A stretch of DNA of 64,000 nt. Origin: Lactarius indigo. Taxonomy: Eukaryota; Basidiomycota; Agaricomycetes; Russulales; Russulaceae. Positions 1-11,491 of this stretch are shown piece by piece. A program made the position numbers and the translations under genes. The DNA lies in assembly GCA_025766275.1 (NCBI GenBank), contig JAFKAC010000120.1, positions 96,371-160,370 on the forward strand, written 5' to 3'. How positions within the stretch are numbered: the first letter of the stretch is position 1; the number at the start of each line of letters is the position of its first letter. The notes under the pieces are model-generated. The model had not been told where the DNA came from and made no database searches. It worked only from the letters and a program-made list of their open reading frames with translations.

Positions 1-301
1 GAAACTCATGGGAATGCCGGCCCAATGGCACGGATAATGATCCCATTTACAGTACAGTACTTCCTGCTGTCGTCAATGTGCTGTCGTCAATGCGTACGCC
101 GAAATGGTGACGCATTCGAACCCCATCGGGAATCTCCTTATGGACGCCACGCTGGCAGGCCGCCTAATCTGCACTACCCTATATCGCCTACTAGTCCACT
201 GCCAGTATCCAGCGCTTCTGTCGTGGGAGAAGTAAACACCAAACTCGCTCACAAAAAGTCCGGCGACCTACCTGAAATGACCCGTGACCACTCACCGCAT
301 G
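1..301. other. Intergenic, downstream of CHAT gene
   Basis: No coding exon is supportable here. The stretch is the 3' flank of the minus-strand CHAT gene that ends at 302. Confidence 0.5.
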
Positions 302-3300
302 TCACGCACCATAGTGCACAAAATTCACCCAACGCTCCAGACCCACGCCCCGTTTTTGCCTCAGCTTCTGGACGGCGTTCCTAAGCGCACGTGCCGATCT
401 CCTATATGCTGGCACCTTCTTCCCCTGGTTAGAAGACATCGTCTTGTAGAAATGTTTCGCCAGTTCCGGACCGTCGTCGTCCACCACAGCCCACAACGTT
501 CCAACCACGCTTCTGAATCCACTATATTGCATCGCGGCAGCAAGATGCAGCGCTTCGTCGGCAATGCTCTGCTCCGTGAGCTCCGCAGAGTGACAAGCAG
601 AAAGAAACGCGAACTCTGCGCTTGGAAGACGAGACCGCACGATGTCAAGAAGTGTTAGACGCCCTTCTCCTCGAAGCTTGAACCACGCATCGAATGGTCT
701 CCCGGTCTCTAGATATCCATGACATGCAAGGTGAAGAAATGGATGTCGCTGAAGACCTCTCGTCACTTCGTCTACTGTTGCGTCATCTGAGACGAGACAG
801 TGCGCATTTTTGCCGAGGTGTGCTCGAATGGCCATTATCTCTCTCCATACCCCAGGGAGATTATCGTTTGGTCGCCCAACAAGAAGCAGAGACGGCTGAT
901 CTGACATCGGTGGACCCAGTGCACGGGACTGGATGAGCGCTGAGAGCGTCGGGGTATATGAAGAAATATATAGATCTGAGAAATATCGCTCTTCTCCGTC
1001 GTCTGAGGGAACCGGGCCCATGGCGTGGAGAGGAAGAGCACAGAATACGGACGTGGGACACCACCAAACTCGGGACTGCTCCACTATGTTCAACCCGCGG
1101 AGTCTATCGATCACTAGTCGGCCAACAAGCTCGTAGAGTTCCTTGAGCACGGAGCGTAGAACGTCTTCGTATTCTTTGGATCCAGGTGAGAACTCTTTGC
1201 GCGTGTTCAATAGGCTATCTTTCAACTTTGTCGCGCGATCGTAGAAATCATCGGCAGTGGGAATGAGAGACGGTGACGAGTCATGGAGCAGTACAAGGAT
1301 ATCGCAACGCCATCTAGAATGGTTGATGATAATCACGGGTCCCCGTGAAGCGGCATCGCAGACCGAGTCGAATCGCGGCGTCTCCAAAAATGTCTCAAAG
1401 CTCGGCAACTTTCGGATCTGCGAGATGAGCGTCTCGCGCTCTTTCAGTAAGTCTCGCTGTTGTTTATGGATGCGACCGAACCCGTCTTCAAAATTTCCGT
1501 CGCGAAAGGAAACACCTGGAAAATTTCCATAGCCCCCAACCTGATGGTTCAGAGTAGTCGTGGTAAGATCCTCGAGTTGTTGGTTGGTCTCTACAAGCCT
1601 GTCCGCAAAGTCCTGGTTGGCCCTGCGCAGTTGGTCGATTGAGGTGCGAAAGCCGCGCATTTCGGACCAGAGGAGGGACCTCCCTTGCTCGAGAACTTCG
1701 ATCGCCTGTTCGGGTTGACCTATGTGAATGAGATACGACGCGTAGTCCAATGGCATTTGGGAAATTGCCTCCTTTGAGGCGAGGAGAACGTGTTGCATTT
1801 CGAGTATGGGTGTGAAGATGAGACTGCTCTGCATCAATGACAAGGCAGCTTGATATGCGGTAAATACTGTGGAGTGCCCAGCATCCCGCGCAAGCGATGC
1901 CCATTCGCAAGCCAAGTCGAGTCTGTTCGGAGCGCTCATGCTCTCATTATCGATGGCCACGTGACAAAGTCGTATACATTCGTCCAAGTCTTGCTTGCGA
2001 CCCAGCAGCCGCCAGGAGTCGATCAAGGACTTAGAGAGTCGTCGAAGTACCTTGAAGTAGGAAGATGAGCTAGGAACCGTGATTTTGAGAGCACGGCGAT
2101 CCACGGTAATAGACTCCTCCAGATACTCAACCTTCCTGTTGCAATCGAATGCTTGGCGTAGAAGTTGACCTAAGGAGGCACAACGTTCGGTTTCAGCTGC
2201 AGAACGTGGGGCATGGACTGTGGCGACTTGGAGTGCGGCTCGCTGAAACTCAATGGCATCTTCAATGTCCTTGATATCTCCGGTATCACCGGCCTTGAAA
2301 GCGCGAGCGAATGTGACAGCCGAAACATGCCACCACGCCGCGGGTATCTCTTCGCGTGTCCTGGGGAGATCGTGAACGCGTTGTTCAAAGGCCCACGGCA
2401 TATCGACGCAGGCAAATACCAAAGCCTCTGATGTGAATGGATGGCGCAGAAATCTGGTCGGCGTAAAGGGTATGAACATCAGCAGGTCATCGAACTTATC
2501 CCGAGGTCCCATCCGGCTAAATCGATCAGCGCGTCTGCCCAGGCACCAATCCAAGAGCAGTTTTACAACGGGATGACCCTCGGGCGCGAGGGTAGGATAA
2601 TCGAACCAGGAACGACAGCGAGATATTGCCTCCTCAATATATTCAGGACGCTCTTGCTCGTTGCACCGAAAGATCGTAAACCTCGCCATTAAGACGCATG
2701 CTTCGACCGGATGTGAACTCAGATTGTCCCCGAGGCGATTGGGAGCGACCATCTCTTCGAGGACCTCCATCGCTTCGTGGTAGTCATCGTCAGAAGAAGC
2801 TTGCAGGAAGCGGAATTGGAGAGAGGTAGCAAGTTCGAGGTGAATGGCATGCACTCCTGGAGGGCACATCTCGACAGCCTTTCTTAGGCATTCAATGACT
2901 TGGTCCAGGGTCCTTCCTTGTAGCGTTGGACGAAATTCGACGGAAAGCAAACCACCCAAAGTGGTGAAGGCCTCGACGGGGTAGTCCCCCGAAACGTCCG
3001 AATTAAGAAGCTCGTGACAAAGCCCTACCATCTCTTCAATTGTCCGCGTCTCATCTCCAGCGTGTAGACGGACGTGGTTTTCTAAAACCTTTACAAAAAA
3101 CTGTAAAAGTTTATTCCGAGAAGTGTTGCAGGCCTCGAGAGGTAAGTCGCGGAGGTAACGCAAGTATTGGATTCCACATTTGCTATCTTCCGTTGAGCGC
3201 GAATGTCTGACACGCCTTCCCAGAGAGAGTGCGATATTGCGGAAAATTTCGACGATATTTATACGATAGCTGGCACGTCGCTCCCAGCGAAGTATAAGGA

Positions 3301-3550
3301 TGGCCTCTGTGGCATGGAGCAAGCTCTTGTCGACGTCTTCCTTTCTAAATGACAGTTGATAGCGCTCCGTCCGAGCATCACTCAGCCTTCCGAGCCACAC
3401 AGGGCGCTCAGGATGGAATCGAGGTAAAGTGGAGAGATGGCTCTCAATCATATCGATGTAACCATCAATTGGATCTGCAAATAGAATAATGATGGGACAC
3501 TAGTTACAGGGGGTAAGGGGGTTGTTCCACGTACACTGCTGGTTGTCCAT
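302..3550 (-). CDS. TPR-CHAT caspase-like protease family protein (copy 0)
   Basis: Two exons: 3550-3535 (16 nt, donor GTACGT) and 3474-302, joined across a 60-nt intron in phase 1, giving about 1,062 aa. Residues about 30-650 are helical and TPR-like (many Leu/Ala/Tyr-spaced helices, for example around a LEQGRSLLWSEMR segment). The last 350 residues are a CHAT domain. The predicted catalytic pair is the second His of HLACHG (about residue 924) and the Cys of LSACHSAE (about 966). The end is RWVNFVHYGA, identical to the four plus-strand paralogues at 18-36 kb. CHAT proteins are caspase/separase-like cysteine proteases (Caspase HetF Associated with TPRs); the substrate is unknown. The start was chosen because the other copies also have a tiny first exon ending in phase 1. 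It is the most divergent copy and points the opposite way. Confidence 0.87.
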
Positions 3551-4638
3551 ACTTCAAAAGAGTAGAATGTGACGTCCACGACCCTAACGGTGACAAGGAT
3601 AGTGACTTTGTTAACCGAGGAGGAAGAGGGGATTCACTTTAAGTTATCATAATTGGGCACGCTTCAGCCACAGGGAGGCAGGGCTAGGGCGCATCTGGAC
3701 CCAATGGAAGTCCCCCGACCAGGTGGAAAGAAGCTGGCGACGGAACTTCCCGAAACCAGTGTCATTTGTTCGAGTTCGCCTTCCGTCGCCGAACGGCTTT
3801 GTCTGCGTCAACGTCTCCCTCATTCCTTGTCTTCCCTTTGACATTACACTGGCACGTTTTCCTTATTCCGTTTCCCTCTTTGTCATCTATATTCGGTGCC
3901 ATTTTCCCTGGTAGCTATAGAACACATGTACTCGAACTTGCACGCTCGAATCAAGTCAGATATTTAATTCTCCAGCCATGGATTAGAAGCCCTCGTGGTC
4001 CCATCTGCATCTCGAGGATCCAGTACCTCTGCGTCTTGATGTCTTAGCCTGCTTGCTCTGTCGTCATTTTATTCTTCAACTCCTCCATTCCCTATCTACT
4101 TTTCCTGTCCAGTATCACGAACGCGCGCACGCAGGGCCATTTCCACAGATACAACTAATGGGCGTTCAACACTGTCCTGCTTCAGTCGGACCTACTCCAC
4201 TACGATTTGATTCACACACCGATCAACAAACGAAAATCTAGGCTCATGCCTGGAAATACTCGAGGCGTGACATCGAGTTTGCTTCTAACTGCTAAAGTAA
4301 AAGAAGAGCACTATGCTCGAACTGGGGGAAAAAGACATTCCCAGGTTTCGCCAACTCGAAGAGATTTCCCGCAGCACAGCCCTCCTAGAGTACGGAACTC
4401 CGGCGAGTCAAAAGTCAGAGAGATGACAAGACGGCAAAAGCAAAAAATTCCACTGAAACTCAAAAAATGGGGACGGGGACAATGCGCCTTGCTGTGTGGT
4501 CGTGTGGTAGTACCAGGTCTTACTGTGGACGCCAACTCGCAAGCACGTGTCCAAAGATGGGCCGGCTCTTCTTGATAAGAGCGCATCCTCCACAACTTCC
4601 CTTCCACAATCCACTTCCACCACCATTCGAAAGACACC
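3551..4638. other. Intergenic region between divergent genes
   Basis: About 1.1 kb between the start of the minus-strand CHAT gene and the start of the zinc-finger-like gene, so it should hold both promoters. I see pyrimidine-rich stretches (around 3800-3900 and 4050-4110) but no supportable coding exon. Confidence 0.5.
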
Positions 4639-6592
4639 ATGCAACAGATTTACTCCAATGCGGCTCACATGGCCTCCTTCTCGTCCAGGACTAGTGCCCC
4701 ATCATTGGACAAGGACCAGACAGCAATGTGGTCTCTAAGTACCGGATCCGTCCAGCCAGGCAGAGGTTTCACTTTCAATCAGAAACCTGTTTCTCAACAA
4801 CAGCACGGGACAAGCCACGCCTTCCCAGATGTTACAGCCACCGGATTCGGGTGCAGCTCCGTGAGTACACATTCACCCTTGAGATACGAGAAGTCGTTTA
4901 ATTTTCGAGTCGGTGCCACAGGATGTTGACTGGGACCCAGCAGCTGCGCTTTGGGGTGCATCTGAGGATGTACTTGGGGCCGTAACAAACGACTTGACTC
5001 GTCCGCACCTGGTGAGCACGCAGACTCTTCGGCAGACTACCGACCGAGGATATTGACTTTGTCAAGGTTGCGCCGCAGGATTTTGCATCTTGGATAACGC
5101 CCAAGCCACGTACGTCCTGGTCGCCCTTCTGCCACAACTTGTATTAACCCTACCTCAAGCCCTCACTGACACCAGCTCAGCAATGTCTCCGTGGAGCACA
5201 AGTATTATACCAGCCGGTATTGTTCCATTTCTCCTTAACCAGGCGTCTGTCACATACAGGGTGAATGAGAACGACAACAATGAACTATTACCTTTTTTCA
5301 CGCCCACTCTCCTGTAGGACCCCGTGCCACCAACAAGTAGGGGTTTGGCGGTGCCAAGCCCCTCGCAGGGCGACCCGACCCCGATCCTGGCGCCAAATCT
5401 GTTTGCTGGCACAGGGAGTTCTTACCTTGCCAGTCGGGGAAGTGCCCAGGGCCATCTCGTGCCGGGCTACACCGGGGTTTCCTCGGAGTACGATTACACT
5501 GGCAACGGGAACATATTGTAAGTACCCTTTCAACTCTACCTCTATTCCCCGCACCGGGAGCGACTCATCCACCTTCGCTGACACGGGCGGTCGCAGGTAC
5601 TATCCCGGACAGTGGGGCCCCACAGGGCCTTTCGAGCTCGATTTCACCACAGTGGAAGACGTAGAAATGGGTCTGTCTATGATGCCTGCAGTCACGTCAG
5701 ACATAATCCTTGGCAAGCGATCTCGTACCAATGAAACGGACGGAATTGTCGACCTCGAAGGTGAAGGCCATGACCTACGCCCAAAGAAGAAGGGTAAGGA
5801 GTTATCGGAGCCACAAGGGATTTTGGAGTGGAAGGACCCTCAAGCAAGGTCCAGCACAAGTCTGCTACCAGGGACCCGAAACAAGGGATCAACCATATAT
5901 CCAAGGCAATGAGACGCGGAGCTAGGGGACACGCGGCAACAAGTGCGCAAGGACTTTACGATCGATTCCTGCCGGGTCCAAGTGTCCAGCAGGAGTTGGC
6001 TGAAGCCATTACTCAGGAACTGACTTGGGTCGAGGAGTGCGTACAAGGGGAGGAGCCTCGACGGATGGAAGGCACGGGGCAACAGCAAGATCACGTAGTG
6101 CGGAACGGTGCATGGACGGAAGAAGGCGGGCTGCTCTTTCCAATCCCGAAAAGTCTGAGGGAGAGGTACAGTAAGCTACTCACAGCCACAGGGGCTGATT
6201 GGGAGCGTGGCGCAGTCAACGAGCTGAGGTGCCGGCTCTGCCCCCGCACACGGTTCAGCGCATGGGAGGGCTTCAAGCGGCACTGCGACACGACCAGGGT
6301 GCACCTCTGGGACATCTACATTTGTGACCACTGTGGAGACTACTTCGGACGCAGCGACTCCTTCATGCGACACAGGAGGAGGCGCCCGCAGGTGTGCCAG
6401 AAGGCGGTCTCAGAGAGGGCCGAAGCCAAGGGGAGGGATATTAAACGGCTGCATGAGGATTTCAAGGCGCGGATGGTGCGCTGTCTGGACGACGGGGGGA
6501 ACATTGGGGTACCCTTTTTCGCAATGGTCAAGGCCAAGTACCTGAGCGCATCGAAGGAAGTGGCAGAGAACGCTCCTAGCGAGCACAACTGA
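4639..6592 (+). CDS. Zinc-finger-like protein with C2H2/C2HC pair, seven exons
   Basis: Proposed exons: 4639-4860, 4922-5011, 5067-5109, 5176-5216, 5318-5517, 5597-5793 and 5835-6592. All phases agree and give about 516 aa. The N-terminal half is Ser/Gln/Pro-rich and probably disordered. A basic KRSRTNETD-type stretch follows (about residues 220-230). Near the C-terminus are two zinc-finger-like units: CRLC with two His (C-x2-C-x13-H-x6-H, about 397-421) and CDHC followed by H and C (C-x2-C-x12-H-x7-C, about 428-452). This suggests a nuclear DNA-binding protein of the expanded agaricomycete C2H2-like class; target unknown. The 41-nt intron before the last exon is the least certain junction. 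Without splicing, the frames of the last two exons are incompatible. Confidence 0.68.
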
Positions 6593-8223
6593 GGGTTGAA
6601 AGGCAAGGAGCTAAGTTAATCTCTTCTAACGCCATATTGGTAAACCTCAATGGGGAGGCTTTCTCTTCTGGCTTACATTCGGATCTTGTTGGATGACTTG
6701 GCTTGCCTTTGTCCCTTATATATATCTTTATTGGCTCGGTCTTGTACTAGTGTCTGTATTTCTTCCCATTTCCTCATGGACATGATCATCCCGGTCTCTG
6801 AGCTACGAGCCCGGCCACGAATACAGTAGAATAACAGATCGTATCAATGAGCCAGCCGCAGACAAGGGTAAAAAGGAGTTGGTGTCAGGAAAGAGAGCGT
6901 GTGTCTGAGGGTGACGATCGATTACAAACAGCCGAGAAAACACCAGACACCTATGATAGTTACAGCGACTCGCTTGGGTGGCGGGTATTACGGTCCGATG
7001 TCTGTTGTGTTGCATTTGGACCGCCACATGAGTAAACCGAGATAACTTAGATGCTGCGTACAGTACCACGCGTTTCGTTTGTTGGTGGGGAAGCGGGCCC
7101 CGGTAGATGCACTGCTGAGAGGCTGCGAGGCAGTGGCAGCTACAGTCACGGTCCCATGCGCCGCCGTTTGTTGCTCCACTCTTCTCGCCAGTGGGGCCCA
7201 TCTCGTTGCACTGCCAATGTGATGCAGTCCAGTTCTTGATGCAAGCTTGATGGGTGACGCACCCCCAACGTATTGGTGTTTATTACTCTGCGCTCACGGA
7301 CGTGGCGTAGTACTCGGACTGGCAGACGTGGGAGTTCCCACGTCAAGTCGTACATCCAATGTGCGTGATGGCGGCTGACTCGAACCCCATTTTTTCTGTC
7401 GTCGCAACATGTGTGCAGCGCGCGAGTTTTTGTTGGCGTTACTGTATATAGGCATTCCAATCTCGCAGAATAGTTGGCGATGAAACTCACGGCGGCATCA
7501 TGTCCGAGTCTCGGCTGATGCCTAATTTAAGGTTGATGCTGAGCGCAGACATCTGATGGCTCATCCTATCATCGGCACACAGGAGATGCGTTGGCGGAAA
7601 GAAGGGACGAACCTGCGAGGGATGACCTCGGACTAAACTATTCATGCGGTCAACATCGGATTCCCAAGAAGTTCTCGCCGAAGTTGAAGAGCAGAATTCT
7701 TGACGGCTTTCTGGCTGCTCGGTACCACTCCTCTTCCTACCCTGGCTCCACGTAACATGGGTGTAGACTTATAGGTTCCGCCGTCCACAGCAGTCTTTCC
7801 TACTGCAGTGACATACTGTAGTCACGGTGCCGGTGGCGCCAGAACATGGGAAAATGATGTACTCGGACTGGAATTCACGGCAAAACTTTGAGCGGTTTCA
7901 GTTCAGCGGACTTGGGCACTGTGTTTCCCGCTATCATCACTCCACATCAATCACAATTGGGAGCATTGCTCATTGTACCAGATGGTAAGATCTCATCACA
8001 GTGACTATCGGACCTACTTAAGTACCACGATTTCGATGCAAGGTCCCCCAGCTCTTGCTTGATTTCGCATTCTTTCTCCGACACTGGTTGGTGCGTACAC
8101 CCATGGTCTCGTCTTGTCATGAAGCGTACTAACGCATATGTAGTCCAAATCTTCTTTCTTTAACGTTCAACTCTCACTCAATCCCATACCCACACACCTT
8201 AATCAACGACGAACTACAACACG
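6593..8223. other. Intergenic region upstream of secreted precursor gene
   Basis: About 1.6 kb without a supportable gene. It contains one copy of a dispersed repeat (7325-7435). From about 7490 it also has sequence resembling 10880-11490, the upstream flank of the second precursor gene. The last 300 bp (an agcattg..cattgtac block, then a TTAAGTACC-like stretch near 8020 and pyrimidine tracts to 8210) is conserved between the two genes and is the likely promoter. Confidence 0.5.
7325..7435 (+). repeat. Dispersed direct repeat, copy 1
   Basis: About 110 bp is recognisably shared with 9559-9669, for example GACGTGG, CCCAC.TCAAGT.GTACATCC, GCTGACTC.AAC.CC and GCATGTGTGCA.CGCGCGA. The two copies flank the first precursor gene in direct orientation. 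The segment holds a GGTTCGAGTC-like tRNA B box on the minus strand, so a tRNA-derived SINE relic is possible but unproven. Confidence 0.55.
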
Positions 8224-9600
8224 ATGCACGCGTCCCACGTCGCTATCCTTGTCCTCGCCGCCTCTGCTGCTTCCCCCGTCTTCTCTGCCCCTCTCGCGTA
8301 CGTCGATTTTCCTTTCGAGTCACACAATATCGGCTGATTTATTAGTAGTGCTCGTGGCACTACCGGCGCGCTCGCCACCTCTGACGTTGTTGCCCGCGGT
8401 TTCCCGGCCAGTCTCTTTAGTAACGTGAACAAAGGCACGACAGCGATTAAACGCGATGGTCTCGTCGACGACTTTGAGGCCCGCGGATTCAACCCAAGTC
8501 TCTTCAGCAACGTGAACAAAGGCACGAAAGCAGCTCGAGAACCCAACCCCGACGCGAAAGAAATCGCTGGCATCGCTCGGAAACTCGCCGACTTGCTCAG
8601 TCGTGACGACCTCGACGATTTCGTCCAGGGAATCGCCCGCCGCGATCACGATGTCTCCGACTCGGACCCGCACGAGGCACTGGCACGCGCCTTCCCTGCT
8701 GCCATCGGTGCCCTTGACGACTTTCTCGCTGATCACGGCTTCCCGAGGCCAAACCGTCTCATCAACCGTGTCCGATCCCGTGACCTGGAGGATCCTTTCC
8801 TTCAGACCATTTCCCGACGCGGTATTTTTAATGCCATTATCAAGGCGATAAAAGCAATCACCGGGTCCAAAAAAGTTGCGGGCCGGGATGTCACTCCAGA
8901 GCAGTTGATCGCACTTGCTTTGCTCGCGAACCCTCCGTTGGAATCTCTTGATTAGGTGGTACGGCGCAGTAGTAACGAGAAACGAGGTGACATGACACAA
9001 CACGATTACATGATGATGCGCGTTTGTACTTGATCCATTATGCGTTCTGCGTTCTGTGAATGTGAATGGGATGGTGTTCAGAGCGCTGCCGAAGTGTTTG
9101 GATTAATTTTTGTAGGCGGTTACTGTCGATACCGGCAGCGAAAGGCGTTGTAAACCCCCATCGACTCTGGGGGCCCAAAGGTGTGCAGGTTGCAGGTACG
9201 CCGCTCTCGGGTCACTATAATATGTGCGACCCGCAGGATGCGCGCCTGGTGGCCCATGCCGTGAAGCGAAGCCGGGATTGCAATATTCCCTTGAATATTC
9301 CAGCACCACTGTCGTCTGAGTCGACCTTACTCAGGATTGCTCTCCTACTTAAATACTCCCCGAAGGTTCTGTGCTGCCGGCCGAGCTCCTGACTGCAGTC
9401 CAGTCCTTCCGATCTGTGAGGTCATCATCCCGGTCACCCGGGCCGTTGTCGCCTTGACTTGGAGCAATAATTACCCCCTAAATAGGTACAGTAGTCACGA
9501 TGGCTGCCGCGGCCTACACTGTACCCGACGCCCACAGGCGCAGCGCATTCGGGACGCTGACGTGGCGAGTCCCACCTCAAGTTGTACATCCTAGGTGTGC
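7490..9600 (+). repeat. Segmental duplication, left unit (with precursor gene 1)
   Basis: Upstream, coding, intron and downstream sequences resemble those of 10880-12610. Shared landmarks are a GCTGATGCC..GTTGATG block, the TTTCGATnCnAGG..CCCCAGCTC promoter block, the gene itself with a 51-nt intron at the same site, a GTGTTTGGATT block downstream, and an ATCATCCC..GTCGCCTTG block near 9420-9460. Boundaries are approximate, judged by eye. Confidence 0.6.
8224..8955 (+). CDS. Secreted repeat-containing peptide precursor 1 (Kex2-type)
   Basis: Exons 8224-8297 and 8349-8955 (51-nt intron, phase 2) give 226 aa. Residues 1-22 are a signal peptide ending VFSA, followed by PLA. Two repeats of an RGF..SLFSNVNKGTKA type lie at about 42-57 and 71-86. 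Dibasic Kex2-like sites follow the first repeat (IKR), then ARR and SRR; several single ARG or SRD sites also occur. After the SRR site comes a cationic amphipathic stretch, GIFNAIIKAIKAITGSKK (about 183-200). The C-terminus (RDVTPEQLIALA..) is shared with the paralogue at 11492. Inference: a secretory-pathway polyprotein cut into short peptides. I do not recognise the family and assign no activity. The acceptor at 8348 was chosen by analogy with the paralogue; one 3 nt upstream is also possible. Confidence 0.75.
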
Positions 9601-10135
9601 GACAGTAGCTGACTCAAACGCCGTTTTCTTCAGTAGCCACTGCATGTGTGCAACGCGCGACTTTGTTGTACTACTAGTATTGGTGCTGCGACCAGGACCA
9701 CGACGTCTGGTACTCTGCTTTTGGACAAGAGCATACCCTCCTTTCCTTTGTGAGGAGCATGTCCTCACTGACCCAAGGCCCAGAAAGTTAGACCACTACG
9801 ATTCGATACATTATGGTTGATTACGGAAAACGAACATACCTGCGTTAATTATCTCCGTCTGCGTTCGCATCCGTGTCTTCAAAAGTTCGTCCACGTCTTG
9901 CGTTTCTGTACTTCAACTCCTTTTCCTTCACTATTATCTGGGTTGGAGTTTATTGTCCGCTCCATGCTTGAACTATCATCGTCCCTGTTACAGTACTTCC
10001 CACACGGTCTAAGTCTTCCGGCTTCTCGAAAACTTCAACTCGCCTTTACACTTCCCAAGAGATTCCCCTAGTTCCTGATATTTGTCTCTCCCCAACCTGT
10101 TTCATCTTGGTTGCCCACCGAGTAAGACCCGCTCT
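8956..10135. other. Intergenic, 3' flank of precursor gene 1
   Basis: No coding exon could be supported. It holds the downstream part of the segmental duplication (about 9040-9600) and the second copy of the 110-bp dispersed repeat at 9559-9669. Confidence 0.45.
9559..9669 (+). repeat. Dispersed direct repeat, copy 2
   Basis: Diverged partner of 7325-7435 in the same orientation; see that entry for shared blocks. Confidence 0.55.
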
Positions 10136-10580
10136 CCAAGGTGGTTCTGTATTGCCTGCGCGGTATGCCCAAGCTTGAGGGCCATGCAGGAGACGTCGTG
10201 CACTCCCGCGTGATTCTCAATTGCGTTCTAAAGAGCATCATTTGGAGGTAAGTGGGCTCTTTTGGGATCCACATGGGCGACCGTGACGTGCACAACGCAC
10301 TCATTCTCATCACTGAAAAGTATCGTATGCCCTAATCGAAATCGACGCCCCACTGACCCAGTCCGTCCTTGACGCACATGAATCTACCACATCATTCCTC
10401 TCGATCTACAACACGTTCTCGCACTGCCAACTAGTCCTACTCAGGCCCATGCTGTATGGCACACCTGCATCACTAGTACGCGCATCTATCGACGTGGGGA
10501 ATGGCTCACTAGATCATGGACTCTACCTCGACGTCCTTCTACAGCTACAATCAGAACTGCTGGCCCCAAGTTCTCCTTGA
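10136..10580 (+). pseudogene. Unidentified broken gene fragment
   Basis: Three adjacent protein-like pieces lie on the plus strand with interruptions between them. The first starts VLYCLRGMPKLEGHAGD (10144 on) and runs to an in-frame TAA at about 10250. In the same frame a second piece contains HMGDRDVHNALILI, to another stop near 10335. From about 10323 a piece in a shifted frame, roughly 85 codons including YNTFSHCQLVLLRPMLYGTPA, ends with a stop near 10580. Codon use and composition look coding, but there is no start codon and stops or shifts separate the pieces. I read it as a relic of a gene I cannot name, lying between the two duplicated precursor genes. Confidence 0.45.
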
Positions 10581-11491
10581 CCCCATCTCATCACCTCTAT
10601 TCCATCATCACGATACGATCATATTAGGCCATAGGTTATAGAATGACTTTTATGTGACCATGTTGAACCGGTGACCTATGACCGCCATGCTATCACTGCA
10701 ACTTGATTATCGAAAGAATTACTACTACCATTGTACAAGAACACAACGATGCCGTTGTTTTCGGTGTATAGGTCTTGATGCCATACTTCAAATCATATCC
10801 TGATGCTTGCACTTGATTCTACTATGAGATGAGAACGACCAAAATTTCGAGATATAACGGAATCTGACGATGTCATTCAAATCTCGTGGGGAGTTGACGG
10901 TGAGACCTATGGCGGTATCACGTCTCAGCTTGCGTCTCAGGCTCGGGCTGATGCCAAGGGCGACGTTGATGCCTGCGTTCATCGCAGGCATCTGACCTCT
11001 CGTCCTACTTTCCTTCCTTTCGCGTAATATAGGTATAGATCTATGGGTTCCACAATCTTTCCTAGTAAGTAGTTACACAGAGCTGGTAGATGGGAAAACG
11101 AGGAGTTCACGTGACGCCAAGCCGTTTCAGTTTACAATATCATATCATCATCATAGCAGCTTGTATAGCAAGCAGTATCTTTTTGATACTACTTGATCCA
11201 ATCTCAACTGGAAGCATTGCCCATTGTACGAAATGGTGGAGTCGCACCTCGGTGACTATTGGACCTACTACTTAAGTGCTATGATTTCGATACGAGGCTC
11301 CCCAGCTCCTGCTCACTTTCGTGTTCTTTCTCTGGCACTGGTTGGTGAGCATATGCATGGTCTCATCATGTCATGGAACGTGCTAACGCATAAGCAGTCC
11401 AAATCCTCTTTCTTTAACGTTCAAATCACACCCAATCCCTGTCCTTTTCGTTTACGATTCCCATACCCACACTTTGATTAACTACAACACA
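10581..11491. other. Intergenic, 5' flank of precursor gene 2
   Basis: About 0.9 kb, no gene seen. From about 10880 it matches the flank upstream of 8224 and includes the presumed conserved promoter. Confidence 0.45.

Noticed and set aside
5265..5912. Single 215-codon frame as an independent gene
   Set aside because: It joins parts of two exons and an intron in one frame; the spliced model of the zinc-finger-like gene explains the region with consistent phases.
7370..7400. tRNA gene suggested by GGTTCGAGTC-type B boxes (also near 105-130 and 49600-49612)
   Set aside because: No A box, acceptor stem or anticodon arm could be folded around them by eye.
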